From positions 58,667,249 through 58,731,248 of the forward strand of contig OZ038423.1 of assembly GCA_964036155.1 (NCBI GenBank): 64,000 bases of DNA, given 5' to 3'. Shown piece after piece: positions 10,948 through 22,047 of this stretch (the first letter of the stretch is position 1; every line of letters starts with the position of its first letter). Both the position numbers and the translations under genes were made by a program. The stretch comes from Diploscapter coronatus. Lineage: Eukaryota > Nematoda > Chromadorea > Rhabditida > Rhabditidae. Below the pieces are notes generated by a model. That model had not been told where the DNA came from, made no database searches, and worked only from the letters and a program-made list of their open reading frames with translations.

Positions 10948-13900
10948 ATGAGGCTATTATTACTACTCGCCTCATTATTTATACTTGCTCAATGTTCTCT
11001 CAAGATTCGGCCGAAGACTAATGTGAGAAATTTTTCATCAAAATATTAGGCTTTTTCAATCCTATCTTTCCATTAAAACTTCTAAAGGATAACGATTTCA
11101 ATGTCTTCTTCAGCTTCATTTGATTTCAGAAAGTTGACGAATATTGGGGAGTCGAAGAGAAGGAATCAGGCTCTCAGAAGAAGAAGACAGTCGAGAAGAA
11201 TCCCCACGGCACCTCGCAGTACAAATATAAATATGTCTCGGTATGCAGAAACGGCACCAGTGAAGATCTGCTTGATGTTGTGTAAGTCATTCGACATTTG
11301 AATGAATATGAGCAGAAATTTGTAGGGCGGGAAAGACATGCCCTAGGAGCAAGGATGATCAGGTTGCATTGGGCAGATATTCCAATCAAGTCAATACTAC
11401 CGGGTAAAATCATTTTTCTTCTCGAAATAATAGAAAAACAAGAATGAGGCGAAATTTCTATTCAAAAATCTCGAAAAATGTCTTCCGAACTCAAAATTCC
11501 AATTTTATCGATCATTTCTAGCTGGGGCATTCTCGAAATCGAAACATTCGAAGGCCATCCATACGATGTTCAAGCCTATGCAGCCGGAGTCGCCGAGGGG
11601 CATTTGACCAAACTCCAAATATACTATCATTATCGGAACACGATCGAGACGCTATGTGTCAATCATACTGGCTTCTGCAAGCGACTCTACAAGTATCTGC
11701 AGCAGAATCTCGATTGGATCAGGAGTCAAGTCATCAAGAAACCCAAATCTGATTTGTACTGGAGACATGTAGGTTTTTCTTTTCTTTTCGAAATTTTGCC
11801 ACTCTGCTAAGCCATAGAATTGTAGGTCAACCTGACTTTCGCTCAACTCACTGGAATCTATGATGCTTACATGAAGAGAAATCTGACGCCTGAAATCGGG
11901 TTCGATATCACTCCGATCTAGTGAGCAGTTTTTCTATCAACTTTTTGAAGGAATACATGTTTAGCCTGATCCAACTATCTGGTGAACTATTCGACCTTAA
12001 CAAATATCTCAACAAAACGCCCGATCCGCAAGAAGACCCAGAGGCCGGTCACTGTTCGGGATTCGTCAAACTGGCTCCAAACAATTCCGTAAGAATTGAA
12101 TTTCACATTGAAACTAAAATTTTTAAAACCATCTTTCTACAGGAACATACAAATTGTACGATGATTTTAGGACATGTTCTTTTCCCACGTGGCCATGTCG
12201 AGCTTGAGCACGATGAATCGAGTTCTCAAACTCTACAAATTCGCCTATGGTACGTTATGATTTGAAAATTTCTCGAAAATTTCAAAATTTCAGACCCAAA
12301 GGAGGTCCCAGGAAGAATTGTCTCATTCTCAGGATACGCAGCTGCCCTTTCATCTGCTGATGACTATACTCTCACCAGTGCTGGATTGGTAAGACATTGT
12401 TCATCCTTTGAACAATTGAATTTTTCTATAAAAGCCTTCACAACAATGTTTACTTTTTCGAGCCCATCTAAATCTCGCCATTTCTAATGCTTTCTCGCCC
12501 CTATTGGTCAAACGCATAACGCCAAAAATGCGAGCCTCATGGCAGTGTGATGTAGTGGATAGCGAGTTATATTTTTGCCTTTATTCTGGATGATTAGCTA
12601 GAGATTTTTAAAAGGGAAGGCGCAGAGGAGCTCGAAAAAAGTTAACATTTCTGAGAAAGTCAGGGTAAAATGTCTTCTAATTTGTCACCTTCCAACTTTT
12701 TCCTGAAGAAGGATAGTTTTAGGAGTCAATAAGTCTACACAATTCTGTCAAAATTCTGAATTCTAGGCTTCGATTGAAACAACGATCGCAATTTTCAACA
12801 ACACGCTCTATACGAACAGATTCATCAAGCCCAACGGTCAGATTCACTGCTGGGTCAGGTCCTTCATCGCGAACGCACTCACCAAGTAAATTTTTCAGCA
12901 TATTCAGCAGAAATTCTCATAACATTGAAAAGCACAGACTGTGCGAAAAGAGAAAGAGAAGCGAGGCATGGAGAATTTGTTAATGATCGGAGTGGTTAGT
13001 GGTTTTCTTTCATGCTTTTCGGTTATTGGTAATCTTGGAGGACAAGGATTACAGGCTGAAAATACCTAAGATTTATTGATCTGTTAATCGGGAAAATTTT
13101 CGTTTGACCATGTTTTTTCCCGTTGGATCAAGCAAGGACTGAAGAACGGGGGAAAGACGAGGGATAGCTTGAGCGGGAAAAGGAGCATGCGAAAACTAAA
13201 CCGTGAAATAGTGCGGCAAAAAATAAAACAAAATAAAAGTGTGCCTGTTGGCACATAGACAGATCGAAATTAACTTAGCTCTCCATATTCTTTTTGTCTA
13301 GATTAATTTCTCGGATTGCTGATATTCGGAGATAAAAAATGTTAAATTTTGATTTTTTTCCAGAACATCCAAGACGTGGGTTGACTTGTTTGCCCGCTAC
13401 AACTCTGGCACATACAATAATCAATGGACTGTGGTGGATTACAAGATGTTCAAGCCCGGTCAGCCCATTCCCGACAAGGATATGCTGTGGATTCTCGAAC
13501 AGACGCCAGGATTCACAGAGACTATGGATGTGACTTATTATTTGAAGAGATTCACCTACTTCCCCAGTTACAACATTCCTATGATTTCAACCATCAGTCA
13601 GATTTCTGGATTCTCCAAGAAGGTAGAATTTCCTTCTTTTGCGTATTTCAAATAGGTTTTATAGAAAGCCCTATTTTCTATCAGTTTTGAAATTCTTGCT
13701 TTTTGCTGCAAATAAAAGATTTGCCTATTTTTCAAAATGAGCATTTGCAGCAACTTCAATTCAACTGGTACAAGTGGGGCGGAAGCCCGAGAGCCAGAAT
13801 TTTCGACCGCGACCACAATAAGGTTGTCGACATCGACTCTCTCACCAAACTTATGAGGTCTCATATTTCCTAATCCGCGAACTTTATCTTTGATTTTCAG

Positions 13901-14408
13901 ATACAATGACCCCTATCATGAAGAGTTCGCCCAGTGCAAATGCAAGCCTGACAATTACACATTTGAGGTGATCTTCTACTAGACGATGATAGATTTTTAA
14001 TGCATTTGATTCTCAGGGTGGTATTTCTGCTCGTGGTGATCTGGGCAATCCCAACGGAACTTACGAAGTCGAAAGCATGGGATTCAGAAACCACGCTGGA
14101 CTCGATTACAAGGTAGACTATTCGTTTTTGCTTGCAAACTATGACCTGGAAAATGGTCTTTCAGGGAACGAACTATGAAATGTTCAAGAAGTTGCGATTC
14201 CGCGCCTGGGGTGGGCCTCCTTATGACCCGCTGCCTCCGTTCAGGTATGCCTTTTAAATTCCAATCTTCAGAATTGTACGAAATTTTTATTCTCCTCCTC
14301 ATTATTAAACACTCTGATTATGAGAAATAGTATTGGAATTTCAGCTGGAACACAACACGAGTCGTATCTCCTCATTTTGGCCAGCCCACCCTTTGGAACT
14401 TTACGTAA
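10948..14408 (+). CDS. PLBD: Phospholipase B-like (PLBD/LAMA family) lysosomal hydrolase
   Basis: Fifteen exons give 578 residues, close to human PLBD1/2 (553/589). The first exon encodes a signal peptide (MRLLLLLASLFILAQC). Family landmarks in order: NTTGWGILEIETF, QAYAAGVAEGHLT, DLYWRH, then GHCSGFVK with Cys246 as the expected N-terminal nucleophile. In this Ntn-hydrolase family autocleavage exposes that Cys. Next come FARYNSGTYNNQW, SYNIP and PRARIFDRDH, then PLWNFT-like sequence at the end. N-glycosylation sequons (NGT, NHT, NYT, NTT) fit a secreted or lysosomal protein. Known members sit in lysosomes and may remove acyl chains from phospholipids or act as amidases. Exons: 10948-11022, 11130-11281, 11326-11403, 11522-11768, 11826-11920, 11965-12088, 12171-12249, 12294-12388, 12767-12885, 13364-13622, 13751-13857, 13901-13967, 14017-14112, 14165-14244, 14345-14408. 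An acceptor-like AAATTTTAG lies just upstream of the ATG. Confidence 0.95.
12448..12643. repeat. Possible short inverted-repeat element in a PLBD intron
   Basis: The ends GTTTACTTTTTCGAGC and GCTCGAAAAAAGTTAAC form an inverted repeat of about 17 bp within the 378-bp intron 12389-12766. There is no coding content. Confidence 0.5.
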
Positions 14409-17400
14409 TTTGGAAATTTTACTCATTTTGGAAAGATTCAAATATTTAGTTATATTGATCTGGAATGGGAAGCAGAAGTGGAGGTGCTAGGCATCGATAA
14501 TAATGCTGATTCTAAATGATCATCCATTCGTTCTCTAACTAATTTATCACATCACTTGGTATTATGCTGGTCTCAACGTGTCGCTCAAACTGGGAAATGC
14601 GATATTTACATTTCAAATTTTTCAGTTTTTAGTTTCTAGTAGCCGAAAATTTGTTTTTATGAGCTGTTGAAATAAATGAATTTTTAAATGTGCGGTACAA
14701 CTTTCAATTTGGTTAGAACTAGATCAGAGTGCATATAGTGCCGTTTTAAATTCTTGCAAGCTACTTTATTCATAGTCAGATCAAGTTTTCACACTTTGCA
14801 TTAATCGGCCATTGGCAATTGTTTTTACAAGGTGAATCTGTCTGTATGTCTGTGTCTGATTCGACTTCAGCTCCCAGGTAGTTGAGCTTTTGATTGCCTT
14901 CTTGCCTTCTCTATCCCTCCATTGCTCTATTCAGAGACAGTTGTCTATATGTCCGTATGTCTGCTTATCTGCTAGCAGCTCCTCACTCAATCTCATCCTA
15001 ATCCTACATCTTCTTCTTTGCCTCTCTTCCTTCAAATCGATTCTATCACCAATATCTCCCTCTCACAGCTCTTGGCACAATCATTTCTTAACTTCTCTAT
15101 TCATACTTCCTTCCCTCCTTCCCCTTTCATCCCTTCCCTCCCTCCCTCCTCTCTATCATTGTTAGATCTGTCCCATTCATTCAGTTCGAGGACCAAACTT
15201 TTCAAGGCCAATATTCATTTCTCCCCGAACTGACTGTCTGATCTATCGCTTCGATCTCATATCTGCGGGATTTTGTCGTGATTTTTCGTATTATTGCTGC
15301 GTTTTCACAACTGATTCATTCCGCCATTTCCTGTGAATGAAGATCTTATCAAATCCATTCTCGAGTCGGCAACTTTTGTCCCTCACTGTTTTTCGTTCTC
15401 AAGCTTTTAACCTGTCCCACTTGAATCACAAATCCGTGTGTAATATTTGAGTGCCAGCTACAATGATTCCAGCCCAGGCCAGACTATTAGCCCTTGTTTC
15501 TGCATTGTCTTCCTTGGTCTTTTCGTTTCTGATTCAAGCCCTGCTTTCACACCGGTTCTCAATCATTTTTCATCTTCGCTCCCTTTCCTCATTCCCAGCA
15601 TCATCTGTTATCCGTTTCCCAGCCCTTCACGTGCAATTTAATTCTCTTCACCCACAGTCTCTGCCAGCCATTTCCATGCAGATTGTCTTTGCACTCTGAG
15701 CTCATCACTGACGCAGGCCGTTCTTACAGCCAAGTAATATGGATAATGGAAGCGGGAAAGGGGAAGAGGCTATTGACAAATCGCTTGAGCCGCTTGTGCA
15801 TCATTCAAAACACATCAACCTTTCGTATCGTCTTCTTCCCCGTTTGCAGTGATCTTTCGTTTGACTCTTATCAACCTCACTGCCTGGTTGCCTCGTGCTC
15901 TTTCCCCAATCATTTCGATATCTGCTTCTCTAGCCTATTCTCATCAGTCTTCTGCCTTACTTCTCAGAGAAAGAACTCGCTGCGTTTCGTCAGCGATCGA
16001 GGTCGGGCCATTTTTCATTTACCTTTCTCATCAGCTCACATCGGCGCTCTGCTTCATCAGACCTTCCTCTCCAGCTTTCGACTCCTGCTCTTTTAGTAAG
16101 CTCCCAGAGGGAAGGGTGATCATTTGATGTATCGTCGTGTTTGCCAGGTCTGCAACAAATGACGCTCTGCTGAGTGTGCCGCAGTGCTGCAGTGGATGTA
16201 GTGTCGCTGGCGGGTGCGAGGAATCGAAGACTTCTCCTCCTCCGATCTATTCACAATCTGCAATCACTCTTGTTTGCCTTGTCAGAGTCGTTTTTGTCGC
16301 TCCACTCGACAAGTCACTCTTCCTCCTGCCTCTTTGACCGCTGTGCAATGTCGCTGTGTTGCGCATATCGGATTTCCTCCGAACACTACTCACTCATCCC
16401 CCCTTTCCTTCGCTCTTCTTCCCTCCCTTCCACCCTCAACCCTATCAGCTTTCCCGAACTACTTCGAGCATCGATTGATTCCCCCTACCTTCCATTTGAT
16501 CTTCCCGACACTCAGCAATTCGTTCGTTCGCTTGTGCCTCTGCTTGATTCCCCTGGGACGAATTCTAATTCTTCCATTTTGGGCAGCTGATTTTTTCCCA
16601 ATGCAGCAGCAGTGTCGTCTTCAGTGCTCGAAAAAGTGGACTTTGAATTGTTTTAGGTTAAAAATGTCTGAGCGGCCAAATGGGGAATTCACAATGAGCC
16701 GACCAAATTAGGCTGCATCTTCGGGCTTTTTCTGGCTCTGAGAGGTCAATGATGACGCGCTTCCTGGTGTCGTTCGAATTCGGAATTCGGAAAGGAATGG
16801 GACAGAGAGAAGGGAAAAGGAGAAAGAGGAGCCGCAGTCCATTTTAGCCGATTGGATGATGAGAGAAGCAGCGCAGTCAGCGCAGTTTGCAGAGCTAAAT
16901 GCATCTTTCCTTTGGTTTACTCTTTCTCATTTGTTCCCTCACCTACACACTTCTCCGCTCATTGTCGATCAGGGGGGCGTACAAAGAAAGCGCGCTAGTA
17001 AATATTGCCAACTCCGATTATATTTTCACCGGATGGCGAATCTGCTCCAAAGCTAACATCGAAAATAAGTAATAACAGTAACAGAGGAAACACGTGGGCG
17101 AGGCGAAATGGAGAAAAGCCAAATGCCCATTCGTCCGTTCACTGGCTATTGCTCGTTTTCAATTTTAGCTTTGAGCAGATTCGCCATCCGGTGAAAATGT
17201 AAACGGGACTGGCGATAACTCGAACGCAAAACACACTTTCTGGGGTAATTTTCAGAATGCAAATCCAAAATTCCATTTTTGTACACCTCCGTTGTCGATG
17301 CAATTCGATCTGATCACTCCCAGCTTTAACGAAGCAGACCAAATGCAATGTTTGCCGATTCACTTTCCATTTCCGCTGCGTCATTCTCTCGTTCACTTTC

Positions 17401-18455
17401 CAATTCTCCTTCTCCGAAAATAAATCGTCGACTCGCAGCGATTTTTCAAAAATTTGATTGACAGTCGAAATGCCATTGAATTGTCGTCTACACTCCGCAC
17501 AAATTGTCAGGCGAAGATCAAAGAATGGTGACTTTTGCGGGAAGGTCTATTGCATGTGTGAGGTGAGCGTGGTTGCGAGTGACCAATTTGTTGTCCCGCC
17601 CATTCTATGGGTGGGAACTATGAGCCATGTCGTACAAGGACCAACAGAGGAGGGCTCACTAAATCGAGGGTAATTTGGTTAGACGTGGACTCGCTTTCCC
17701 TCTGCCTTCCCCTCTACAATCATATTTTGCATCCGCATTCTTCAGCTTTTCTGCTGCTATCTCTGCTTCCCCTAGCCAATGTCCAATATCCTTCAGCTTG
17801 TCTGCCAAACCCTGCCTTCTGCCTTATCTCCTCATCACTCTGCACCCTACCCGAGCATCAATGTTCGTGGTTCGGTCTTCAGGTCATAAATCCCTCCCCT
17901 CCTCCCTTCACTTTTGCCTTGTTTTTCCTTCTTCTATTTTGAAGATTTTACTTGCAAAGTTTCGCAGTTTGATTTGTGTGTTGAAAGCGAAGAGGTTTGA
18001 AATTCGTTGCGGGTTTCATTTCTTCCTTACAACTCGTCAGAACTTCCCTATTCCAATGTGTCAGTCAGAAAACTCGTCTTTTTCCGTTCGAAGAAAAAAT
18101 TACGAAGCAATCTCAGAGGCTATAAGATTTAACGTGGATTCATCAAGGTTGAGAGATCGGAGCAGAGCAAGAAGAAATCAAATCAGTTTATTCAGCTTCG
18201 GATGATAAATATTTCATTTAGATTTTATCTCTTCCATTTTTGGAGTGTACCTATTATCTTGGTTTTCCGATCTCTTGCTCTCCTCCGTTTTTCCTCACCC
18301 TTCCTCCCTTTCCTGTCTGTCTTCTCTCCCTCCGCAGTCTGTCTGTGTCGATTGGCAACCATTTGGGTCGTTTCGTTTTGCACTCCTCTCGAATTGCATT
18401 GCGCTGCATCGTTCATCGATTCGTCAATGCACTCAATTCTAATTCAGATGCCTGT
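14409..18455 (+). other. Pyrimidine-rich non-coding region upstream of FGF
   Basis: Apart from the PLBD 3' end (AATAAA at 14671) and the element at 17002-17218, I see no supported gene. The + strand is strongly C/T-rich, with blocks such as TCCCTCCCTCCCTCC near 15130. This makes long but uninformative Ser/Phe/Leu frames. It probably holds FGF promoter and 5' UTR sequence. Confidence 0.6.
17002..17218. mobile_element. Short inverted-repeat element related to the 9.2-kb element
   Basis: Terminal inverted repeats of about 60 bp: left contains TTTTCACCGGATGGCGAATC and right its complement GATTCGCCATCCGGTGAAAA. The outer ends (TTGCCAACTCCG... / ...CGGGACTGGCGA) match those of the element at 9253-10197, and both ends are again next to TA. 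At 217 bp it looks like a MITE of the same family. It lies in the non-coding stretch upstream of the FGF gene. Confidence 0.85.
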
Positions 18456-20379
18456 ATGTCATCCTCGTTAGTCTCCTCTTCACTTTCCCCATCGGCAATC
18501 GGTTCATTCGGCGGCGGCTCGGCCGCATTCTTCGCAGATGCGCCCCCCGCCAGGCCAGAAGCCAATTACATCTACGACCTCGCGCCTGCCTCATCGTCTT
18601 CAAGCAGCTCGGGACAAAGTTCTCCCTCGACATCCAACCAATTCCCCTACTATCCACAACAACAGATGATCGACAATTGTGCTGCTTATGCAAAGCGATT
18701 GCGAGAACGACAGCAGCACGAACGATATGGGACTTTTGACGAGCAGGATTCATCATAGTAAGAGCCATTTCCTCTGTGCAAAATCTCCATCTGATTGCGT
18801 TTAGCTCGATTGGCGCAGTCCGTAGAGGTGCACTATTCTGCAGGAGTGGGACGTGGCTGGAAGTAGTTGACGACTGGAAGTCGAGGGACGAAATACGAAG
18901 GGAAATTCACAAGGGCGGCACTGTCAGAGGCACGCGCAATTCGAACAGCACATACAGTAAGCATACTCACTTTCCTACACAAAAGTAGCCATCATTAGAT
19001 GAATCATCCCTAGAAATCTCAACTTTCATCCTCTTGAAGTGTTTTTCAACCCTCAGCATTGGCTGAGAGGACAAAGGAGTGACGAACTCTCATTCGCTAT
19101 GCTAATTAAACGAGCCAGTGACAGGACTGGGGACAGGGACCAGGCAGAGTGAAGTGGGACGATTTCTTGCATTTTCAAGGCCTCAGATCTCTTTGTCTTT
19201 CTCTCCACTCCTACCCTTTTCGTGTCCTTTCGTAGTTGATATTTCAGAGTCAAAAAGGGAGGGACGCATCGGTCATTGAGGATGTCAAAATACAAACAGA
19301 GAGGGGCGAAAAATGCTCGTAAATCAGGACAAACCATTTGCATCCGAACAAGTCGGACACAGCCCGCTGTCTTCGCTTCTTTGCTTGTTCTCTGTGATGG
19401 GGCTGATTTTATGTTAGCCAAAGGCAATCAAACAGACCCGACCACACACATTCACCTTCACAACGGGCTGTGTTGTTAGAAATGAGGGAATAAAAGTTGA
19501 GACTCGGGATGAGCCAGCAAATCTCCGAAACCTAACCGACCAAATTGCAGATATACTTGAATTCATAAGTGTTGCCATCGGGTTGGTCAGCATACGAGGC
19601 GTCAAGTCCGAGAAGTACGTCTGCATGAACAACAATGGATCTCTGTACTCCACTGTAGGAATTTGGTAGACCTCCTAACAAAAGACCAAATTCAGAGTCA
19701 TCGAAATTTTTCATCGGAGTGCATATTCATGGAGGAAATGATGGAGAATTTCTACAATACCTACTCGTCATGTTTATACGGCAATAGAAGACAGCCCTGG
19801 TATTTGGCCCTCCGGCGAACAGGCCGACCCCGGAAGGGTCCCAATACGAGGCGGAGGCGTAAAGTAGGACAAATTGCTCGAATCATTCAAAGGAATGCAA
19901 TTTTAGTCGAGTCATTTCCTCGTGGCTCATTACGACTCCTCGCCCAGACGGCCTAACAGTTTGGAGCACTTGTTACTTCCCTCACTCATCCATCAGCCAC
20001 CCAAGAAGAAGGCTATCATTCGATCACTCACCTCAGATCCACATTCTCCCACTAAGTCCCCGGGAATTCAAAAGGTCTGCCTCTGGTGATTATGCTAATT
20101 GACAAGAACAGCAAATATTTATAGATCAGTGCTCGAGTGGAATTGGCACCCATTACGAAGAAGCGAAAGGAGAAGAGGAAAAGAAGAAGGGAACAAAGAC
20201 TTCTGAGGGAGGAGCGCAAAAGGAGGGAACGAATGGAAATGCTGACAAGGTTGAGAGAACAGGAACGACGACATGAGGAGGAGAGAAGGAAGGACAGAAG
20301 ACTGTCCAGGGCTGGGCTGCAGATCGTCGAAAAGCCGAGACCCAAGTACAACAGTCTGCACTACTCCAGCGTTTCATAG
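18456..20379 (+). CDS. let-756: Fibroblast growth factor, let-756-like with long basic C-terminal tail
   Basis: Six exons (18456-18757, 18805-18956, 19551-19654, 19696-19863, 19907-20074, 20125-20379) give 382 residues, near C. elegans LET-756 (425). The beta-trefoil core reads [84 protein letters not shown] and RRRRK, all hallmarks of FGFs that bind heparan sulphate and an FGF receptor. The N-terminal 100 residues are Ser/Ala/Pro rich with no clear signal peptide. The tail of about 140 residues has PKKKAI and a very basic helix-like region ([14 protein letters not shown]) that could act as nuclear signals. There are about 14 extra residues after LEVVDD, and the loop after SLYS is a little long. 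A further upstream 5' exon is possible: an acceptor-like TAATTCAG lies at 18440-18447. Confidence 0.93.
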
Positions 20380-21017
20380 CACTATAATGATACAACCATT
20401 CTCACACAGTCATTCCGTTACATTTAGTCCGAAGTCCATTAATGTGTTTTTGTAAGTTACTAGGAGTTAAATCTATCAAATTTGTTCTAGACATCTATTG
20501 TGTTGCGAGAGTAATTCAATCGTGACATAGATTCGGTGCGACTTAAGTCAAGTAACAATTGCCATCCCTGATCTCAGCCTTTGAAATTTCCTCTAAACAA
20601 TTTTTTCTACTGTAGAAATTTGTGGTCAGATTCTAAACTCCAATGAATATAGGAGTTTAGTCTGACGGCAGATTTTCGACTATCATTATTTTCCGTCTAT
20701 TCAATACGAGTTTCCCACTATCAGCATTATCTTCTTATCAATACATAATCTAATTGTCTATTCTATCAATTTGTTCCCCTCCTATTCGCTTCGTGACGAG
20801 TTCAAATTTAGTCAATTTTTCTAATTTTGCATAATTGAAAAGATGCCCAAATCGAGTGACTTTCTCCATTGGATTGTCATTCGAAAATCATCCATCTGCC
20901 TTTATTCCCATCCCATCCGAGTACGAGTACAAATTCATTGTTGCATTGTGTTTTTCTCGCCTTTGTTGTCCAAATTCTCTCCAGCTTTATCTCTGTCGGC
21001 CGTGCTTTTCTATCTGA

Positions 21018-21126
21018 CGACTTAGTTCATAATTGACGTGGTTCGCGGGTTTTTTTTTCTTTTTTGGAAAATAGTATGACCTAGACATAAAAAGCCCACG
21101 AACCGCGCCAACTATGAACTAAGCCC
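21018..21126. repeat. Hairpin element of about 105 bp
   Basis: Left CTTAGTTCATAATTGACGTG and GGTTCGCGGG pair with right CCCACGAACC and CGCGCCAACTATGAACTAAG. Arms are about 30 bp with few mismatches. It sits 3' of the FGF gene and 3' of the small Cys-rich gene (convergent). Confidence 0.8.
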
Positions 21127-21314
21127 TTATCTGACAATTCTCATCACATTTCTGTAAGTACCACGAAATATCATCATCAGCATCATATTTTGTCTACGAG
21201 GAAATATCCCAAATACGATTCGATCTATAATTTTATTGAAGAAACTTGCAATAAATTGCACAACTATTAAGTGTTGACCCGTTTTTTTCCCCTAATGACG
21301 AAGTCTAACCATTT

Positions 21315-22047
21315 TCAATACCGACTAATTGGAGGGGGAGTTTGATCATCTTCATCGTTGCTTTGTCGATTGCATGTGAGCCAATTAAACAGAGTCGAGA
21401 GTATTTCACCCACTTCTCTGCAGGGCGCTGTACAGCATCTGCGGCAGGCACTCATGCACTCGGGCACATTCTCGTAATAGTCTTTGTCTTGGCTATTCAA
21501 TTCCTGCCTACAAGAAAAGGTATAAGTCGACTTCAACTTCGAGAATCACCTCTGTGATCGGGCAGTAGGAAATGAGAAACTGGACAAGGAAGCCAATCGA
21601 GCTGTGAATGAGGGACGACTAGATTCTCGTTGAGTCGGCACTGCAGAAGCTGTTAATGGGTCCACAAAACTGCCGCTTGCAGAGGGCTGCTCGAATGTGA
21701 GCCATCGGGGCAGAACTCAAGCAGTTGGCTGTATTTTTCACCAGATTTACAAACGGCCTACGCTTATTCCGCATTTTCAGTTGCTTGCAACTCCGACAAT
21801 CGTCGAGCGTCGTAGGCAGCTCCCATCTGCCAGATGCACTTCGACTGAATTTGTGCAGAGTGAACAGTCCATTCATAAGCAACCATTCTGTCACCTATAA
21901 CTCACAACAAGTCTATGATTCTGCAGATGATTGTCTTGCCTTGGCTCGCAATGTCTCCTCGTCCAAGTGCTGTCCTTTCAAGTCGGGCTTCAATTCATCC
22001 ACGAGACTTCGCAATTCGTCCACAGACAACTCGAACAGGTTGCTCAT
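21315..22047 (-). CDS. Uncharacterised Cys-rich small protein
   Basis: Four phase-compatible exons (22047-21940, 21894-21742, 21689-21550, 21507-21315) give about 197 residues. Exon 1 is helical and acidic (LFELSVDELRSLVDELKPDL), faintly SAP-like. Exon 2 is basic with a CRSC pair, exon 3 is Ser/Thr/Pro rich, and exon 4 holds a tight Cys cluster (CMSACRRCCTAPC) and a further Cys in NWLTC before an acidic Pro-rich end. The first intron would use a GC donor (AAG|GCAAGA). The acceptor of exon 3 is weak, and another frame through that exon also stays open for a while. An upstream open stretch starting MENENVARLKPG near 22381 may belong to it. I do not recognise a family; the coherent phases and low-complexity-free exons are the support. 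Confidence 0.5.

Noticed and set aside
12143..12265. Frame EHTNCTMILGHVLF as a PLBD exon
   Set aside because: Using the acceptor at 12170 gives DMFFSHVAMSS...VLKLYKFAYG, which matches the family; the earlier acceptor does not.
12535..12580. tRNA-like stretch TGATGTAGTGGATAGCGAG
   Set aside because: It resembles an A box, but no B box (GGTTCGANTCC) and no cloverleaf follow.
14890..17942. Many long + strand frames between PLBD and FGF
   Set aside because: All are Ser/Phe/Leu/Pro-rich by-products of C/T-rich DNA in more than one frame, without family motifs or matching splice phases.
19552..19850. Minus-strand frames over the FGF exons
   Set aside because: The + strand has the full FGF core with consistent phases; the minus frames are shadows.
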